Assembly (NCBI RefSeq): GCF_026410255.1 | Contig: NZ_JAPMLL010000004.1 | Span: 124,001 to 188,000, forward strand | DNA length: 64,000 nt | From: Xanthomarina sp. F1114 | GTDB lineage: Bacteria > Bacteroidota > Bacteroidia > Flavobacteriales > Flavobacteriaceae | Direction: 5' to 3' | In this document: positions 9,266 to 18,284 of the stretch, in pieces | Numbering within the stretch: the stretch's first letter is position 1 | How the letters are laid out: each line of letters opens with the position of its first letter | Translations under genes and position numbers: made by a program | The notes under the pieces: model-generated | Databases searched by the model: none | What the model was told of the DNA's origin: nothing | The model's input: only the letters and a program-made list of their open reading frames with translations

Positions 9266-12200
9266 ATGGAAATTAACTTAAAGACAGTTTTTTTCGGCTT
9301 TAGAAAAAAACTACTCATCCAGATTATGAGATTATTCGTGTTTTTATGCTGCCTTTCGGCTTTTAGTTTTACGCCAAATACTATTGTTTCGCAAAATGCG
9401 AAAGTTACAATTGATATGGATAAAACAGTATCAGTAGATGAAGTTTTCGACATTATTATGACGCAAACTGATTACAGATTTATTTACCAAGAAGGTCTGT
9501 TTAACAACTTGCCAAAAGTAAATCTAAGGAAGGGAAGTATTAGAGCAAATAATTTATTAAAAAGAAGTTTGTCTTCGGGTAACTTTGATTTTGAGTTTAT
9601 ACAAAACAACACCATTGTAATTAAAAACGTACCATTGTCTGAAATGATGATTCCACAAGAACGCGAAGTAACTGGAATGATAAAAGACGAAACTGGGATG
9701 CCAATGGCCGGAGTTACAATTGTAATAGAAGGCACACAAAAAGGTGTGGTTACCAATTTTGATGGTGGTTACTCAATATTTTTGGATGGAAGTGAAGACG
9801 TTTTAGTGTTTTCATCTTTAGGTTATAAAACAGAACGCATAACAGTTGGAGAACAAAAGGTTATTAATTTAACCATGAAAGAAGATTTAAGCCAATTAGA
9901 AGAAATTGTACTTATTGGTTATGGCGAACAAAAACGTGAAGATGTAACTGGAGCAGTATCTTCTGTAAAAACGGAGGAAATTGTACAAGCTGCCACAGGA
10001 GCTATTGGATTCGATAAAGCTTTAGGTGGTTTAGTAAAAGGGGTTCAAGTAAGTCAATCAAGCGGACGTCCTGGAGCACCAGCAAGGCTAAATATTAGAG
10101 GTGTTACTTCGCCACTATCTAATGTTGGTGGTTTAAATCAACCGTTATATGTTATCGATGGTGTACCTTTTAATATAGATGCGCTTGGGGGAGCTAATCC
10201 TTTATTAACTATCAATCCAACAGATATTGAAAGTTTCGATATTCTTAAAGATGCTGCTGCTACTTCTATCTATGGATCTCGTGGTGCAAATGGGGTAATA
10301 CTTATTCAAACAAAAAGAGGAAAACGTAATCAAGACCCAACTATTAATGTGTCTTTTACTTCAAGTTTTGCAAAACCAATAAATACCTTAGATGTATTAA
10401 ATGGGAAACAATATAGCGAGTTTTACGATTTGTTATTACAAAATAGTGTAAACGCTATGAATGCTGGACAAATGGATCCATTTATGGCATTCGACTTAGC
10501 AAATATTGGATATGTAGATATAGACTTTAGTACTTTTGAAGTAACTTATGACGGCTTAAGAGAAGATTATTTCGGAACAGCTAACACTGATTGGAACGAT
10601 GTTGTTTTTAGAGATTTAGCACTTACAAGCCAGGCAAATGTTAGTTATAATGGAGGGAGCGAAAGAACAAATTACTCGCTTAGTTTATCTCTTATAGATC
10701 AAGAAGGTTTAACTGTATATGATGAGATGTCTCAATATACGCTCGGTATATCTTTAGATACAGATGTTAGCAAATACATTAAAGTTGGAGGTTCGGCTAA
10801 CTTGGGTTATACAAAATCACAGTCTGGAGAAGACGATTTATTCGGACAATATACCGTAAACACTGCAATTGCTCAAGCAAGACCAGATTTACCAGTTTAC
10901 GATGAAAATGGGCAACTTTTAGGGCAAGAAGTGTATACTTATGGTTTTCCAACTTACGAGCCAAACCCATTAATGCGTTTGCAAAATAAAACAACCAATC
11001 AAGCTTATAATTTTATAGGGAACGCATATATTGAGGTAGAGCCTATTAAAAAACTTAAAGTTAAAGCAGATGTTAATTCGGCTGTGTTTTATTCAGACTA
11101 CAGCAGCTTTATTCCAAAAATTACGCAAACAGACTTTGTGTTTTTTGAAAACGATTCCTTTTTATCAGAAGAAACAGCGTTAGTATCTAATTTAACTACC
11201 AACTTAACTGCAAGTTATGATTTTACTTTATCTAACAATCATTTTAATGTGATGTTAGGAGCTGCTTGGGATCGAACTAATTTTGATAATAAAAATCAGT
11301 TTTATAGTGGCTTCCCTAACGACGATGTGTTGATTAATGCCACGGCTGCAGAAACGGTAATTGGTTACGGACATACCAAGTTAGAAACTGGGTTAAACTC
11401 ATTATTTTCTCGTGTTACGTACGACTATAAAGGAAGATATAATGCAACTTTTAATTTTAGAACAGATACCTCTTCTAAATTTGGTCCGGATAATAAACGT
11501 GCTTATTTCCCTTCCCTTTCGGCTGGATGGAATATTACAAACGAAAATTTTATGGCAGATTCAAAAACCTTCGATGCTTTAAAGTTTAGAGCAAGTGCTG
11601 GTCGTGTAGGATCTACAAATGTTTCAGATTATGCTTATATCCAATTTATTGGAACAACAGTTGCAGATAACTACTTGGGTAATACAGGACTGGTGCTAGG
11701 AAATAATTTTCCAAACCCAAATGTAGGATGGGAAACAACCGAAGAGTTAAATTTGGGATTAGATTTTGGTTTGTTTAATTCAAGACTTAGAGGAGGTATA
11801 GATGTGTATACCAGAAAAACCAATGGTGCTTTAGTAAAAGCTCCTATCCCATTAGAATTAGGTCCTAGTACTTATTATTCTAATTTAATAGATGTTACCA
11901 ACAAAGGGGTAGAAGTAAGTTTAGGTGGAGATATTATTAAAAATAACAACTTTACTTGGTCTGCAAATATTAATTGGGCTTTAAATAGAAATAAATTAGT
12001 TAGTTTAAATGGTGCTAACATTAATAATTATCAATTAGATTACTTTATTGAAGGACAACCAGTAGGAACCATAAAAGGCTATAAAGTAGTTAAAATATTC
12101 CAATCTCAAGACGAGGTAGATGCGCTTAATGCAGACTCTCCAACAGGTTTATACGACCAATTCTCTACAGGAGCTGGAGACTATATGTACGAAGATATTA

Positions 12201-12757
12201 ATGGAGACGGATTAATTACACAAGAAGATAGAACAATTATTGGAGATATAGAACCAGATTTCTTTGGTGGAATATCAAATACATTTCAATATAAAAACTT
12301 GACTTTAACAGCCTTATTCCAATACTCTGTAGGCGCAGAATCTGTTTGGAATTCTATTCCACAAGGGACATTCAATAACTTGGGTGAAAACAAATACAGC
12401 GAATATGCTTTAAACACTTGGACGCCAGAAAACCCAAATGCACAATATGCAAGAGCATTGTACTTCGATCCATCTGCAAGTAGTAGAGTGTCAGATCGCT
12501 ATTTACACGATGCTTCTTATTTAAGACTAAAAAGTTTGCAGCTTAGCTACAAATTAGATAGTAACTTAATGAATAAAATGGGTGTGGATTTTGCCACTAT
12601 TATGTTAACAGGATCTAACTTGGTTACATGGACTAAATGGCCAGGTGTAGACCCGGAAACTTTTTCTGAAAGAGGAGGAATAATTGATAGCGTTAGTAAC
12701 GAAGATCCTTATCCTTTGGCTAGATCGTTCTCATTAGGTTTACAAGTTCAATTTTAA
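9266..12757 (+). CDS. SusC/RagA-type TonB-dependent receptor with signalling domain
   Basis: The 1163-residue outer-membrane protein has a signal sequence and an STN signalling domain (about residues 50-115, which contacts FecR). A carboxypeptidase-regulatory-like domain follows (about 130-210). Next come a plug with the SusC signature (VIDGVPF, DILKDAAATSIYGSRGANGVILI near 330) and a long beta barrel ending in SFSLGLQVQF, where the terminal Phe suits Bam-dependent insertion. It imports a substrate captured with the SusD partner encoded 11 bases downstream. The STN domain explains the sigma/FecR pair. No glycan-degrading enzyme is encoded nearby, so a sugar substrate is not supported. Confidence 0.96.
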   Translation: MEINLKTVFFGFRKKLLIQIMRLFVFLCCLSAFSFTPNTIVSQNAKVTIDMDKTVSVDEVFDIIMTQTDYRFIYQEGLFNNLPKVNLRKGSIRANNLLKRSLSSGNFDFEFIQNNTIVIKNVPLSEMMIPQEREVTGMIKDETGMPMAGVTIVIEGTQKGVVTNFDGGYSIFLDGSEDVLVFSSLGYKTERITVGEQKVINLTMKEDLSQLEEIVLIGYGEQKREDVTGAVSSVKTEEIVQAATGAIGFDKALGGLVKGVQVSQSSGRPGAPARLNIRGVTSPLSNVGGLNQPLYVIDGVPFNIDALGGANPLLTINPTDIESFDILKDAAATSIYGSRGANGVILIQTKRGKRNQDPTINVSFTSSFAKPINTLDVLNGKQYSEFYDLLLQNSVNAMNAGQMDPFMAFDLANIGYVDIDFSTFEVTYDGLREDYFGTANTDWNDVVFRDLALTSQANVSYNGGSERTNYSLSLSLIDQEGLTVYDEMSQYTLGISLDTDVSKYIKVGGSANLGYTKSQSGEDDLFGQYTVNTAIAQARPDLPVYDENGQLLGQEVYTYGFPTYEPNPLMRLQNKTTNQAYNFIGNAYIEVEPIKKLKVKADVNSAVFYSDYSSFIPKITQTDFVFFENDSFLSEETALVSNLTTNLTASYDFTLSNNHFNVMLGAAWDRTNFDNKNQFYSGFPNDDVLINATAAETVIGYGHTKLETGLNSLFSRVTYDYKGRYNATFNFRTDTSSKFGPDNKRAYFPSLSAGWNITNENFMADSKTFDALKFRASAGRVGSTNVSDYAYIQFIGTTVADNYLGNTGLVLGNNFPNPNVGWETTEELNLGLDFGLFNSRLRGGIDVYTRKTNGALVKAPIPLELGPSTYYSNLIDVTNKGVEVSLGGDIIKNNNFTWSANINWALNRNKLVSLNGANINNYQLDYFIEGQPVGTIKGYKVVKIFQSQDEVDALNADSPTGLYDQFSTGAGDYMYEDINGDGLITQEDRTIIGDIEPDFFGGISNTFQYKNLTLTALFQYSVGAESVWNSIPQGTFNNLGENKYSEYALNTWTPENPNAQYARALYFDPSASSRVSDRYLHDASYLRLKSLQLSYKLDSNLMNKMGVDFATIMLTGSNLVTWTKWPGVDPETFSERGGIIDSVSNEDPYPLARSFSLGLQVQF

Positions 12758-12768
12758 AAAAAAAGAAA

Positions 12769-14184
12769 ATGAAAACATTTAAAAACACATATAGAAATTT
12801 TGTTTATTTATTGCTTTTAGTAGTAGCTACAAGCTGTAGTATAGACGATGTAAAACCTATTTATCAGCTGCCTGCAGATCAGGCTGTCACAGACGAAACA
12901 TCTGCACAACAAGTATTAAATAGCGTATACGATTTAGGGCGACAATTCGACGTAGGAGGCTTCCCTTTATATCTAGCAGCTTATGGAAACGAAGGAAAGA
13001 TTTCTGGTTTCCTTTCTGGAGGAAATGGGTATAACACCAATCAAGTGCCCGTAGAAAATATTTATTTAGCAAATCTTTATAATGGATATTATAAGATTAT
13101 AAATCAAAGTAACTTTTTAATTAGAGAATTAGAAGCAGGAAAAGCTGTAGGTATTTCAGACGAACGTAAAGCAGAAATGATTGCCGAAGCAAAATTCCAT
13201 AGAGCTTTTTCACACTTTACTTTATTGCGTTATTTTGGTCAGTTTTACGATCTAAACTCAAATCTTGGAATTGTAATAAAAACACAATACTCAACAGAAC
13301 TGGTAGCATTACCAAGACATTCTGTACAAGAAGTTTACAACCAGATTATTGAAGATTTAGAATTTGCCGAAGCTAACGGCCCTGTTTTTATCCCTCATTA
13401 CTTTACCGGTAGTTTAGCAGCACGTGCGTTATTAGCTAAAGTATCTCTATACGTTGGAGACTACCCAAGAGCAGCCACCTTAGCCAATGAGGTAATTAAT
13501 AATTCTGAAGGCTATGTTTTAGAAACAGATTACTCTCAAATATTTTTAAAAAGCTTCGATTCTCAGGAAGTTATTTACGCTCCGTATAGTGGCCCAGGAA
13601 ATGAAGGAGGTTCTACCATGGATCAAGTTAACAGAACCACATATAGCTCAAACTTAGAAGCCTTATCAGATGCGCAAGTTGGAGTAGTAGGAGACGGCGA
13701 TTTATTTGGAAATGGTTCTGGATACGACCCGAGATTTAGTTTTGCCTACTCCGAATACACACAAGGAAATAACCAAAATGCTAAATATCCATTTTTAGAT
13801 AACGTGACTTCTCAAGGAAATACCTTGTTTCATTTGCGTTTGGGCGAAATGTATTTAATTCATGCCGAAGCAGAAGCAAGACGTCCAGGTGGAGTTTTAA
13901 TCGATGCTTTAAATAGCTTAAATGCGCTTAGATTACGTGCAGGTGTAACGGCTAAAGCCCTTGACACTTCAACCATTTTAGAAGATATTCGTGAAGAAAA
14001 ACTATTAGAATTGTTTTTCGAAAATGGAGAACCTTGGTTCGATATGGTAAGGTATGCAACACTAGGCGATATTGATATATCTTTAGTAAAACCAACCATA
14101 ATATCAGAAAACCAATATGTATTACCTATACCTTCGCAAGTAAGAACAGGTAATAACAATGTAAGTCAAAATCCAGGTTACTAA
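12769..14184 (+). CDS. SusD/RagB-family surface lipoprotein
   Basis: The 471-residue protein has a lipoprotein signal ending in VATSC with the cysteine at residue 23. A TPR-rich SusD fold follows (EMIAEAKFHRAFSHFTLLRYFG near residue 140, ARALLAKVSLYVGDYPRAA near 222). The C-terminal segment is IREEKLLELFFENGEPWFDMVRYATLGD, with IPSQVRTGNNNVSQNPGY ending the chain, both hallmarks of the family. It is the lid and substrate-binding partner of the SusC barrel. It belongs to the same operon (11-base gap before it, 39 bases to the thioredoxin gene). Confidence 0.96.
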   Translation: MKTFKNTYRNFVYLLLLVVATSCSIDDVKPIYQLPADQAVTDETSAQQVLNSVYDLGRQFDVGGFPLYLAAYGNEGKISGFLSGGNGYNTNQVPVENIYLANLYNGYYKIINQSNFLIRELEAGKAVGISDERKAEMIAEAKFHRAFSHFTLLRYFGQFYDLNSNLGIVIKTQYSTELVALPRHSVQEVYNQIIEDLEFAEANGPVFIPHYFTGSLAARALLAKVSLYVGDYPRAATLANEVINNSEGYVLETDYSQIFLKSFDSQEVIYAPYSGPGNEGGSTMDQVNRTTYSSNLEALSDAQVGVVGDGDLFGNGSGYDPRFSFAYSEYTQGNNQNAKYPFLDNVTSQGNTLFHLRLGEMYLIHAEAEARRPGGVLIDALNSLNALRLRAGVTAKALDTSTILEDIREEKLLELFFENGEPWFDMVRYATLGDIDISLVKPTIISENQYVLPIPSQVRTGNNNVSQNPGY

Positions 14185-14223
14185 TTAAAAACCTGAAAAA
14201 ATAACTTTAAAAAAACACTATTT

Positions 14224-15258
14224 ATGAAACATATTAGTTTAATAACACTATTAGTGCTTGTTCTGGTATCTTGTAAGCAGGAACAACCGCCTAAAGACTA
14301 TTTAATTTTACATGGAAAGGTTACCAATCCAATCGATAGTTTAAAGCTACGTTTGTTTGATCCGGTTGCTAACAACACAATAATGGTTGGAGTGGATAAA
14401 CAAGGTGAGTTTAGAGATACTATTAAATTAGAAAAACCAGCGACATTTACTGCTGTGTACAAAAATGTATTCGATCTGTATTTACAAAATGATATGGATA
14501 TTAAAGTTGAATTTAATTCCGAGGATATAAGCAACAGCTTAAACTTTTCAGGAAAAGGTTTGGCAGAGAATAATTATTTAAAAACGAAATCTAAATCGAC
14601 AAGCAAACTTTTTGGTAAAAACTATAAAGACTACCTTAGTTTAGATCAAGCAAGTTTTGATAAGAAAACAAATTCTTATGTAGATGACTTAAGAAGCGAA
14701 TTAGATTCAAAAGCAGATCAAATAGATTCTACTTTTTTAGTAAATCAGAAAAACGCTTTAGAAAAGTTTAAAACGGATATTGCTAAGCAGCATAAAGAAC
14801 AGTTACAAATTAATGAAACTTTAGGTAAAGGAAACCCATCTCCACAATTTGTAGATTATGTAAACTATAAAGGTGGAACAAACTCTTTATCAGATTATAA
14901 AGGGAGTTATGTTTATATCGATGTTTGGGCCACTTGGTGCGCACCATGTAAATACGAAATTCCATTTCTTAAAGAAGTAGAAAAAAAGTATCACGACAAA
15001 AATATTAAATTCGTAAGCCTTTCAATTGATAGAAAAGCAGACGAGAATAAATGGCGAGATATGATTAAAGAGAAAGATTTAACAGGTATCCAGTTATTAG
15101 CAGATAAAGATTTCGATTCTAAATTTATAAAGGATTATTACATATACGGAATTCCGCGTTTTATCTTATTAGATCCAGAAGGAAACATTGTTAGTTACGA
15201 TGCTCCAAGACCTTCAGAAGACAGATTAATCGAGTTATTTAATAGCTTAAATATCTAA
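14224..15258 (+). CDS. TlpA-like thioredoxin lipoprotein (DUF4369-type N-terminus)
   Basis: The 344-residue protein starts with a lipoprotein signal (C17) and a beta-rich N-terminal domain resembling DUF4369. A helical linker (about 140-200) and a C-terminal thioredoxin fold follow. The redox motif is WCAPC with C239 and C242, and the cis-Pro loop is IYGIPRFILLDPEGNIV. It should act as an envelope thiol-disulphide reductant or isomerase. It is the third gene after susC and susD and is closed by a strong terminator. Its job may be to reduce disulphides in the imported substrate or to service the receptor; both are inference. Confidence 0.92.
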   Translation: MKHISLITLLVLVLVSCKQEQPPKDYLILHGKVTNPIDSLKLRLFDPVANNTIMVGVDKQGEFRDTIKLEKPATFTAVYKNVFDLYLQNDMDIKVEFNSEDISNSLNFSGKGLAENNYLKTKSKSTSKLFGKNYKDYLSLDQASFDKKTNSYVDDLRSELDSKADQIDSTFLVNQKNALEKFKTDIAKQHKEQLQINETLGKGNPSPQFVDYVNYKGGTNSLSDYKGSYVYIDVWATWCAPCKYEIPFLKEVEKKYHDKNIKFVSLSIDRKADENKWRDMIKEKDLTGIQLLADKDFDSKFIKDYYIYGIPRFILLDPEGNIVSYDAPRPSEDRLIELFNSLNI

Positions 15259-15280
15259 TCATTATTGCAATGAAATTCAG

Positions 15281-15314
15281 AAACCAGAGAGGCAAAAATC
15301 TCTCTGGTTTTTTT
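15281..15314 (+). terminator. Terminator closing the SusCD-thioredoxin operon
   Basis: An 11-bp perfect stem (15281-15291 with 15300-15310) with an eight-base loop is followed by a run of Ts. It separates the thioredoxin gene from the M16 peptidase gene, although some read-through is possible. Confidence 0.93.
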
Positions 15315-15407
15315 AAATTATTATTTATCACATTATTATAATTAATAGATTGTAGCAATTCATATTTACACATGATAGTAGCTATGGTTTTAAAAACTCA
15401 TCGTTGT

Positions 15408-18191
15408 ATGACAAATAAAAAAAAGTTTAGTACACTATTAATGCTTGCGTTTTTAGTAGCGCCATTTTTTATGATATCTCAAGAATTAAAAACTAAATTT
15501 GAGAAGGTATCAGAAATGGGAGAAATTGAAGAATATCTGTACCAACCTAATGGGATGGAAATTTTATTACTTCAAGATAATTCTGCACCAGTGGTAACGG
15601 TCCAAATAGTATATCGTGTGGGTTCTAAACACGAAGTTTCTGGAAACACGGGTTCTACACACTTATTAGAACATTTAATGTTTAAAGGAACAGAAAAGTT
15701 TAATAAAACTAAAGGAACTTCCATAGATAGTAAATTAACGTCCATAGGAGCCCAAATGAATGCGACTACTTGGAATGATAGAACAAATTACTATCAAACA
15801 ATTCCAAGCGATAAGATTGAAATAGCTTTAGATATTGAAGCAGATAGAATGCGTAACTCTCTATTGCTTAAAGAAGATAAAGAAGCCGAAATGACGGTTG
15901 TAAGAAATGAGTTTGAAAGAGGTGAAAACAATCCAAACAGTGTTTTAAGAAAAGAAATTTGGGCTGCTGCCTATATGGCTCATACCTATCACCATTCTAC
16001 CATAGGATGGCGTTCGGACATAGAAAATATGTCTATGGAAGCTCTAAGAAACTTCTACGATACATACTACTGGCCAAATAATGCCACTTTAACTATAGTT
16101 GGAGATTTTCAAAAAGACAATCTTTTTCAGTTAATTGACAAGCATTTTGGAGTTATTTCTAAAGCACCACATGTTATGCCTCAACCAATAACTAAAGAAC
16201 CTAAACAATACGGTCCAAGAAAAGTGGTAATTAAAAAAGCAGGACAACAAGGTGTTATTAATGTTACGTACAAAATTCCAGGAAGATTACACGAAGATTT
16301 ACCAGCATTAACCGTTTTAGGTGAAATTATTGGTAGTGGTCCATCTTCTTTACTAACTAAAAACATGGTAGATAAAGGTTTAGCTTATTATGGCTATGCT
16401 AGTCCGTCGCAATTTCAAGAAGTAGGCTTATTTACAATAGGTTTAGGTTTTGAACCAACATCGGACCACGATAGCTTAAATAAAAAAGTTTTAGACATTT
16501 TAGAACAAGTTAAAACTGAAGGTGTAAAGCAAGAGGAAGTAGATAGAATTATCGCCAAAATTAATGCCGAAACTATTTTGTATAGAGATGGTTCTGCTAG
16601 TATTTCTGCCGAGTTAACAGAAGTTATTGCAGCTGGAGATTGGAAGGAGTTCTTTAATGCAAATACAAAATTAGCTCAAGTTACAGCAGAGGATGTTAAG
16701 CGTGTTGCAAATACGTATTTAGTAGAAGACCAAAGTACAACTGGTTACTTTATTCCTGTAATACCAGGAGCTAATAAAGAGACTGCAGAAGAAGCAAATA
16801 AGGTTTTTGAAGCAGACGAATTTGGAAAGTTCTATTACAGACATCCAGAGCATACCAAAACAGACCTTGAAGCACATAAATTAGCTGATAATAGAACTGC
16901 TGAAGTTTTAATTGTAGAGCAAGACAAAGACTTTGAACGTAAAACCATAGCTGGTATAGATGTTATTTCAAAAGAAACTGGAGCTAAAGATTTTATTACT
17001 GTGGCGGCTAGTTTTGCCATTGGAGAATACTTGGCCCAAGAGCATAATGAGATGGTACCATCGCTAACGACACAGTTATTAAGTAAAGGAACTCTTAAAA
17101 ACGATAAGATTCAGTTTTCTCAAAAATTAGAAAAATTAGGTGTTAATATTTCAGTAAGCGCAGATAGTTACAATGTTAATATGTCTTTTAAATGTTTGAA
17201 AAAAGATCTAAATACAGTTGTTGAATTATTAGCAGAAGAGTTGAGATATCCATTATTTGACGAAGATGAGTTTCAACTTATTAAAGATCAAAACATCGGT
17301 CAATTAAAACAAGGTTTGTTAGACCCTTCAACCATGGGTAATATTGCTTTACTGCAAATTATTTACCCTGAAGGACATCCAAATTATGCAACGTCCATTG
17401 AGGCTTTAATTGAAGAAGTACAAAACACAAGTATAGAGGATGTAAAAGCATTTCATAAAAAATACTTCGGGCCAAAAAGTATGCACTTAGTAGCTATTGG
17501 AGATGTTGATGCCAAACCCTTATACAAAGCTATATCTACGTCTTTTAAAGGCTGGAAAGGAGGTGTTGACCAATTGTTAACTTCAAAAGAAATAGCAAAG
17601 GTTAATGCTGAAACTAAAATTATAACCATTCCCGAAAAGCCAAGTGCAGAAATGATTATTGCTCAGTTTACAGGTCTAAATAGATTAGATAAAGATTTTT
17701 TACCTTTTTATATTGGTAACAGTGTTTTTGGTGGCGGATTTTCAGGTCGTTTAATGAGAACGGTAAGAGATGAAGATGGTTTAACTTATTCTATAGGTTC
17801 AGGACATTCTGGACATACCTATAATAAAGGATATTGGATGGTAAAAGCTTCTTTTAATCCAGAGTTATTTCAACAAGGTTTAGATGCCACTATGGTACAA
17901 TTAGAGAAGTGGGTAAACCAAGGTATTACACAAGAAGAGCTAGACGCTAAAAAAACGAATATTACTGGTAGTTTTAAAGTAGGAATGGCAACCACTACAG
18001 GTTTAGCAGGAACTATTTTAAATTTTGTAAAAAGAGGTCAATCTCCAGATTATATGTATCAATATTCCAAGGATATTGAAGCAGTAACTTTAGAACAAGT
18101 AAATGCAGCGATTAAAAAATACATTGATTTAGATAAATTAATTATTGTTAAATCTGGTTCCTTAGACGAAAACGGAAAACCACTTGAATAA
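15408..18191 (+). CDS. M16 (pitrilysin/insulinase) metallopeptidase, exported
   Basis: The product has 927 residues from the chosen ATG at 15408; an ATG 12 codons upstream would precede the clean signal peptide MTNKKKFSTLLMLAFLVAPF. The inverted zinc motif HLLEH gives H85, E88 and H89, and the third ligand should be the Glu in VVRNEFERGE near residue 168. The second half carries the R/Y pair motif of inactive M16 repeats (RLMRTVRDEDGLTYSIGSG), so both halves are in one chain. These enzymes degrade peptides enclosed in their chamber. It follows the SusCD operon and probably processes imported or surface peptides in the periplasm. Confidence 0.94.
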   Translation: MTNKKKFSTLLMLAFLVAPFFMISQELKTKFEKVSEMGEIEEYLYQPNGMEILLLQDNSAPVVTVQIVYRVGSKHEVSGNTGSTHLLEHLMFKGTEKFNKTKGTSIDSKLTSIGAQMNATTWNDRTNYYQTIPSDKIEIALDIEADRMRNSLLLKEDKEAEMTVVRNEFERGENNPNSVLRKEIWAAAYMAHTYHHSTIGWRSDIENMSMEALRNFYDTYYWPNNATLTIVGDFQKDNLFQLIDKHFGVISKAPHVMPQPITKEPKQYGPRKVVIKKAGQQGVINVTYKIPGRLHEDLPALTVLGEIIGSGPSSLLTKNMVDKGLAYYGYASPSQFQEVGLFTIGLGFEPTSDHDSLNKKVLDILEQVKTEGVKQEEVDRIIAKINAETILYRDGSASISAELTEVIAAGDWKEFFNANTKLAQVTAEDVKRVANTYLVEDQSTTGYFIPVIPGANKETAEEANKVFEADEFGKFYYRHPEHTKTDLEAHKLADNRTAEVLIVEQDKDFERKTIAGIDVISKETGAKDFITVAASFAIGEYLAQEHNEMVPSLTTQLLSKGTLKNDKIQFSQKLEKLGVNISVSADSYNVNMSFKCLKKDLNTVVELLAEELRYPLFDEDEFQLIKDQNIGQLKQGLLDPSTMGNIALLQIIYPEGHPNYATSIEALIEEVQNTSIEDVKAFHKKYFGPKSMHLVAIGDVDAKPLYKAISTSFKGWKGGVDQLLTSKEIAKVNAETKIITIPEKPSAEMIIAQFTGLNRLDKDFLPFYIGNSVFGGGFSGRLMRTVRDEDGLTYSIGSGHSGHTYNKGYWMVKASFNPELFQQGLDATMVQLEKWVNQGITQEELDAKKTNITGSFKVGMATTTGLAGTILNFVKRGQSPDYMYQYSKDIEAVTLEQVNAAIKKYIDLDKLIIVKSGSLDENGKPLE

Positions 18192-18238
18192 AAGACTTTA
18201 AAAAAGATGCTTATTTAATTCGTACATTTATATTAATA

Positions 18239-18280
18239 TAATGAGTCACTTTTAACTAATTAGCTAAAAGTGATTCATTA
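18239..18280 (+). repeat. 42-bp near-perfect palindrome before the aminotransferase start
   Basis: Arms 18239-18259 and 18260-18280 are inverted copies of 21 bases with two mismatches and no spacer; the centre is CTAATTAG. The ATG at 18285 follows four bases later. No T run follows, so it is not an ordinary terminator. It could be an operator for a dimeric regulator or an RNA hairpin masking the start codon. Confidence 0.85.
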
Positions 18281-18284
18281 TAAA

